Below are positions 5,099 to 6,564 of a DNA stretch of 6,564 nucleotides, one piece after another. The notes under the pieces are model-generated. The model was not told where the DNA came from and did not search any database. It worked only from the letters and a program-made list of their open reading frames with translations. Numbering within the stretch: the stretch's first letter is position 1; each line of letters opens with the position of its first letter. The DNA comes from Microcaldota archaeon. GTDB taxonomy: Archaea > Micrarchaeota > Micrarchaeia > Anstonellales > Anstonellaceae. The stretch is taken from positions 1-6,564 of the forward strand of contig JAHFEN010000040.1 of assembly GCA_023248455.1 (NCBI GenBank), read 5' to 3'. A program made the translations under genes and the position numbers.

Positions 5099-6564
5099 AT
5101 GCCTGAAAACGAACTTGGCACAGTGATTTCCACCATGGAGGGTCCGACCACGCTTGCGTTCTCATTCGTGATCACAAGCCCAGCTGTGCGCAAGGGCCAA
5201 TTTTTGAAGGTGAAGGGCGAGTCCGGCTATGTGCTGGGCTCGGTGAGCGAGATTACCCGGGCTAACAGGTACTTTGAGCGGGCGGAGTCTGTCGCAGAGT
5301 ACGAGCGGAGCTCGCCCATGACTGAAAATTTCCCGACTGCCGACTGGGAATACATTGTGGCAAACGTTCGGGTGCACGGCGTATTCGAGGGAGAAAATAT
5401 ATCAAGGAGCTCCTTTCCGGTCTCGCCAGGAAGCCGCGTGATTGAGGCGGAGGAGCCGCTCCTGAAGAAATTCCTCCAGTTGGATGACAATGGCCTTGAC
5501 ATAGGCAAGCTGCAGCACCACAGCCTGGCGGCAAAGCTCTCCATGGGAAAGCTGCTGCAGAAGCACCTTGCCATACTCGCAATGTCGGGAAGCGGGAAAT
5601 CCTACCTGATGTCGGTCCTCATAGAGGAAATGCTTGAGCGAAAGCCGGAAAACGGCAGGCTCGCAATCGTGGTGCTGGACAGCCATGGCGAGTACATCGG
5701 CTTTCGGACAACGCAGTACGCAAAGCAGACAGAAGTAGTGTCCGCAAAAAAATTCAGGATTGCGTTCAGCAGGATAACCCCTCAGATGCTCCGCGAATGG
5801 GCGCCGGAGATGTCATCCACCCAGGTGCGCGAGCTGGTGCCGATAATGGAAAGCTTGCGCAGGGAGAAAAAGGAGAAGCACGAGCCCTACACTCTTGAAG
5901 AGCTGATTTTGCGCGTGGAGTCCGATATGGCCGACAAGAAAAAGGACAATGTCAAGCGCCCGCTATTGGCCTGGCTCTCCGAACTTCGCGCGCTTCGGCT
6001 GTTCTCAGCCTCGGATTCTCCCAAGCTGCAGGACGCAGTCGCCCCAGGGAGGCTGACCATACTCGACCTGTCGGAAATCGAGAACCAGCGCAAGAAGCAG
6101 ATTCTGGTCTCCTACCTTTCAAGAAGGCTCTTCAGGCTCAGGAAGAAGGAGAAAATACCGCCCTTTGTGCTCGTCGTGGAAGAGGCGCACAACTACGCCC
6201 CTGAGAAAGTGGAGCGCTCGCGCGCGCTTGCCAAGGGGCCGATCATCACCATTGCAAGGGAGGGCAGGAAGTTCGGCGCGTGCCTGTGCCTTATTTCGCA
6301 GCGGCCTGTGCAGCTTGCCACCACCGCGCTTTCGCAGTGCAATACCAACATAATTCTGCGGATTACCAACCCCTTTGACATCAAGCATGTGGGCGAGTCC
6401 TGCGAAGGGATAGACAGCTCGATGCTGGATTCCATCACGACTCTGCGCGTGGGCGAGGCTCTCATAGTCGGCGAGGCTGCAGGCTCGCCCATATTCGTGA
6501 AGGTCCGCAAAAGAAAGTCGAATTTCTCCTCCAAGGGCAAGGACCTGGAACTGATTGCCCGCAG
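5099..6564 (+). CDS. herA: HerA bipolar DNA helicase/translocase, 3' end beyond window
   Basis: Hexameric FtsK-like ATPase that in archaea works with the NurA nuclease and Mre11-Rad50 in DNA end resection. There are 488 codons visible and no stop, so the C-terminus is cut by the window edge; the family is usually about 500 residues, so little is missing. Residues 1-115 fit the beta-rich HAS-barrel. The ATPase domain has Walker A AMSGSGKS (161-168), the DSHGEY motif (194-199), Walker B VLVVEEAHNY (357-366, catalytic E361/E362), and the family block from EGRKFGACLCLISQRP (388-403) through SQCNTNIILRITNP (412-425), including the likely sensor Q401 and arginine finger R421. ATG 5099 is chosen because a GGGAG lies 6 nt upstream and the barrel starts at once. 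No nurA, mre11 or rad50 is in the window; they could lie to the right. Confidence 0.93.
   Translation, partial: MPENELGTVISTMEGPTTLAFSFVITSPAVRKGQFLKVKGESGYVLGSVSEITRANRYFERAESVAEYERSSPMTENFPTADWEYIVANVRVHGVFEGENISRSSFPVSPGSRVIEAEEPLLKKFLQLDDNGLDIGKLQHHSLAAKLSMGKLLQKHLAILAMSGSGKSYLMSVLIEEMLERKPENGRLAIVVLDSHGEYIGFRTTQYAKQTEVVSAKKFRIAFSRITPQMLREWAPEMSSTQVRELVPIMESLRREKKEKHEPYTLEELILRVESDMADKKKDNVKRPLLAWLSELRALRLFSASDSPKLQDAVAPGRLTILDLSEIENQRKKQILVSYLSRRLFRLRKKEKIPPFVLVVEEAHNYAPEKVERSRALAKGPIITIAREGRKFGACLCLISQRPVQLATTALSQCNTNIILRITNPFDIKHVGESCEGIDSSMLDSITTLRVGEALIVGEAAGSPIFVKVRKRKSNFSSKGKDLELIAR

Noticed and set aside
5579..5602. Alanine instead of glycine at the first position of the HerA Walker A motif as a sign of inactivation
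   Set aside because: The P-loop consensus allows A or G there. The GKS core, Walker B glutamates and arginine finger are all intact.

Overview
The window reads as a compact archaeal chromosome segment. The evidence is an archaeal-type alanyl-tRNA synthetase with an N-terminal zinc motif, a cupin-type glucose-6-phosphate isomerase, a HerA ATPase, tRNA genes without encoded CCA and with archaeal-style introns, TATA-like boxes about 26-35 bp before gene starts, and starts with no Shine-Dalgarno. Very short spacers and tRNA introns at unusual positions fit a DPANN-type archaeon (for example the Micrarchaeota/Diapherotrites side), but that placement is inference.

Layout. Positions 3-602 (+) hold the 3' part of a proline-rich, probably secreted and glycosylated protein that is cut by the window edge. 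Positions 614-896 (-), which look like a 336-base empty gap, are read here as a tRNA-Glu(CUC) gene interrupted by three introns: D-loop, anticodon loop 37/38 and T-loop 59/60. Removing 210 nt leaves a 73-nt cloverleaf with every stem paired. An uninterrupted tRNA-Val(CAC) lies just upstream on the same strand (939-1011). alaS (1073-3730, +) diverges from it across a 61-bp spacer with one AT box that could serve both directions. After the alaS stop there is an out-of-frame, diverged second copy of the last codons of alaS.

The right half holds a two-gene minus-strand unit: an unrecognised 159-residue helical, basic protein (5034-4555) followed 34 bp later by cupin glucose-6-phosphate isomerase (4520-3816). 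Diverging from that unit across 64 bp is herA (5099 to the right edge, +), with 488 codons visible and no stop in the window.

Working together: the left half is translation machinery (two tRNAs and AlaRS). The right half combines central carbon metabolism (glucose-6-P/fructose-6-P) with DNA end-processing (HerA). No mobile element, CRISPR array or toxin-antitoxin pair was seen. The most notable content is the triple-intron tRNA-Glu gene, whose T-loop intron forms an almost textbook bulge-helix-bulge and whose D-loop intron does not.
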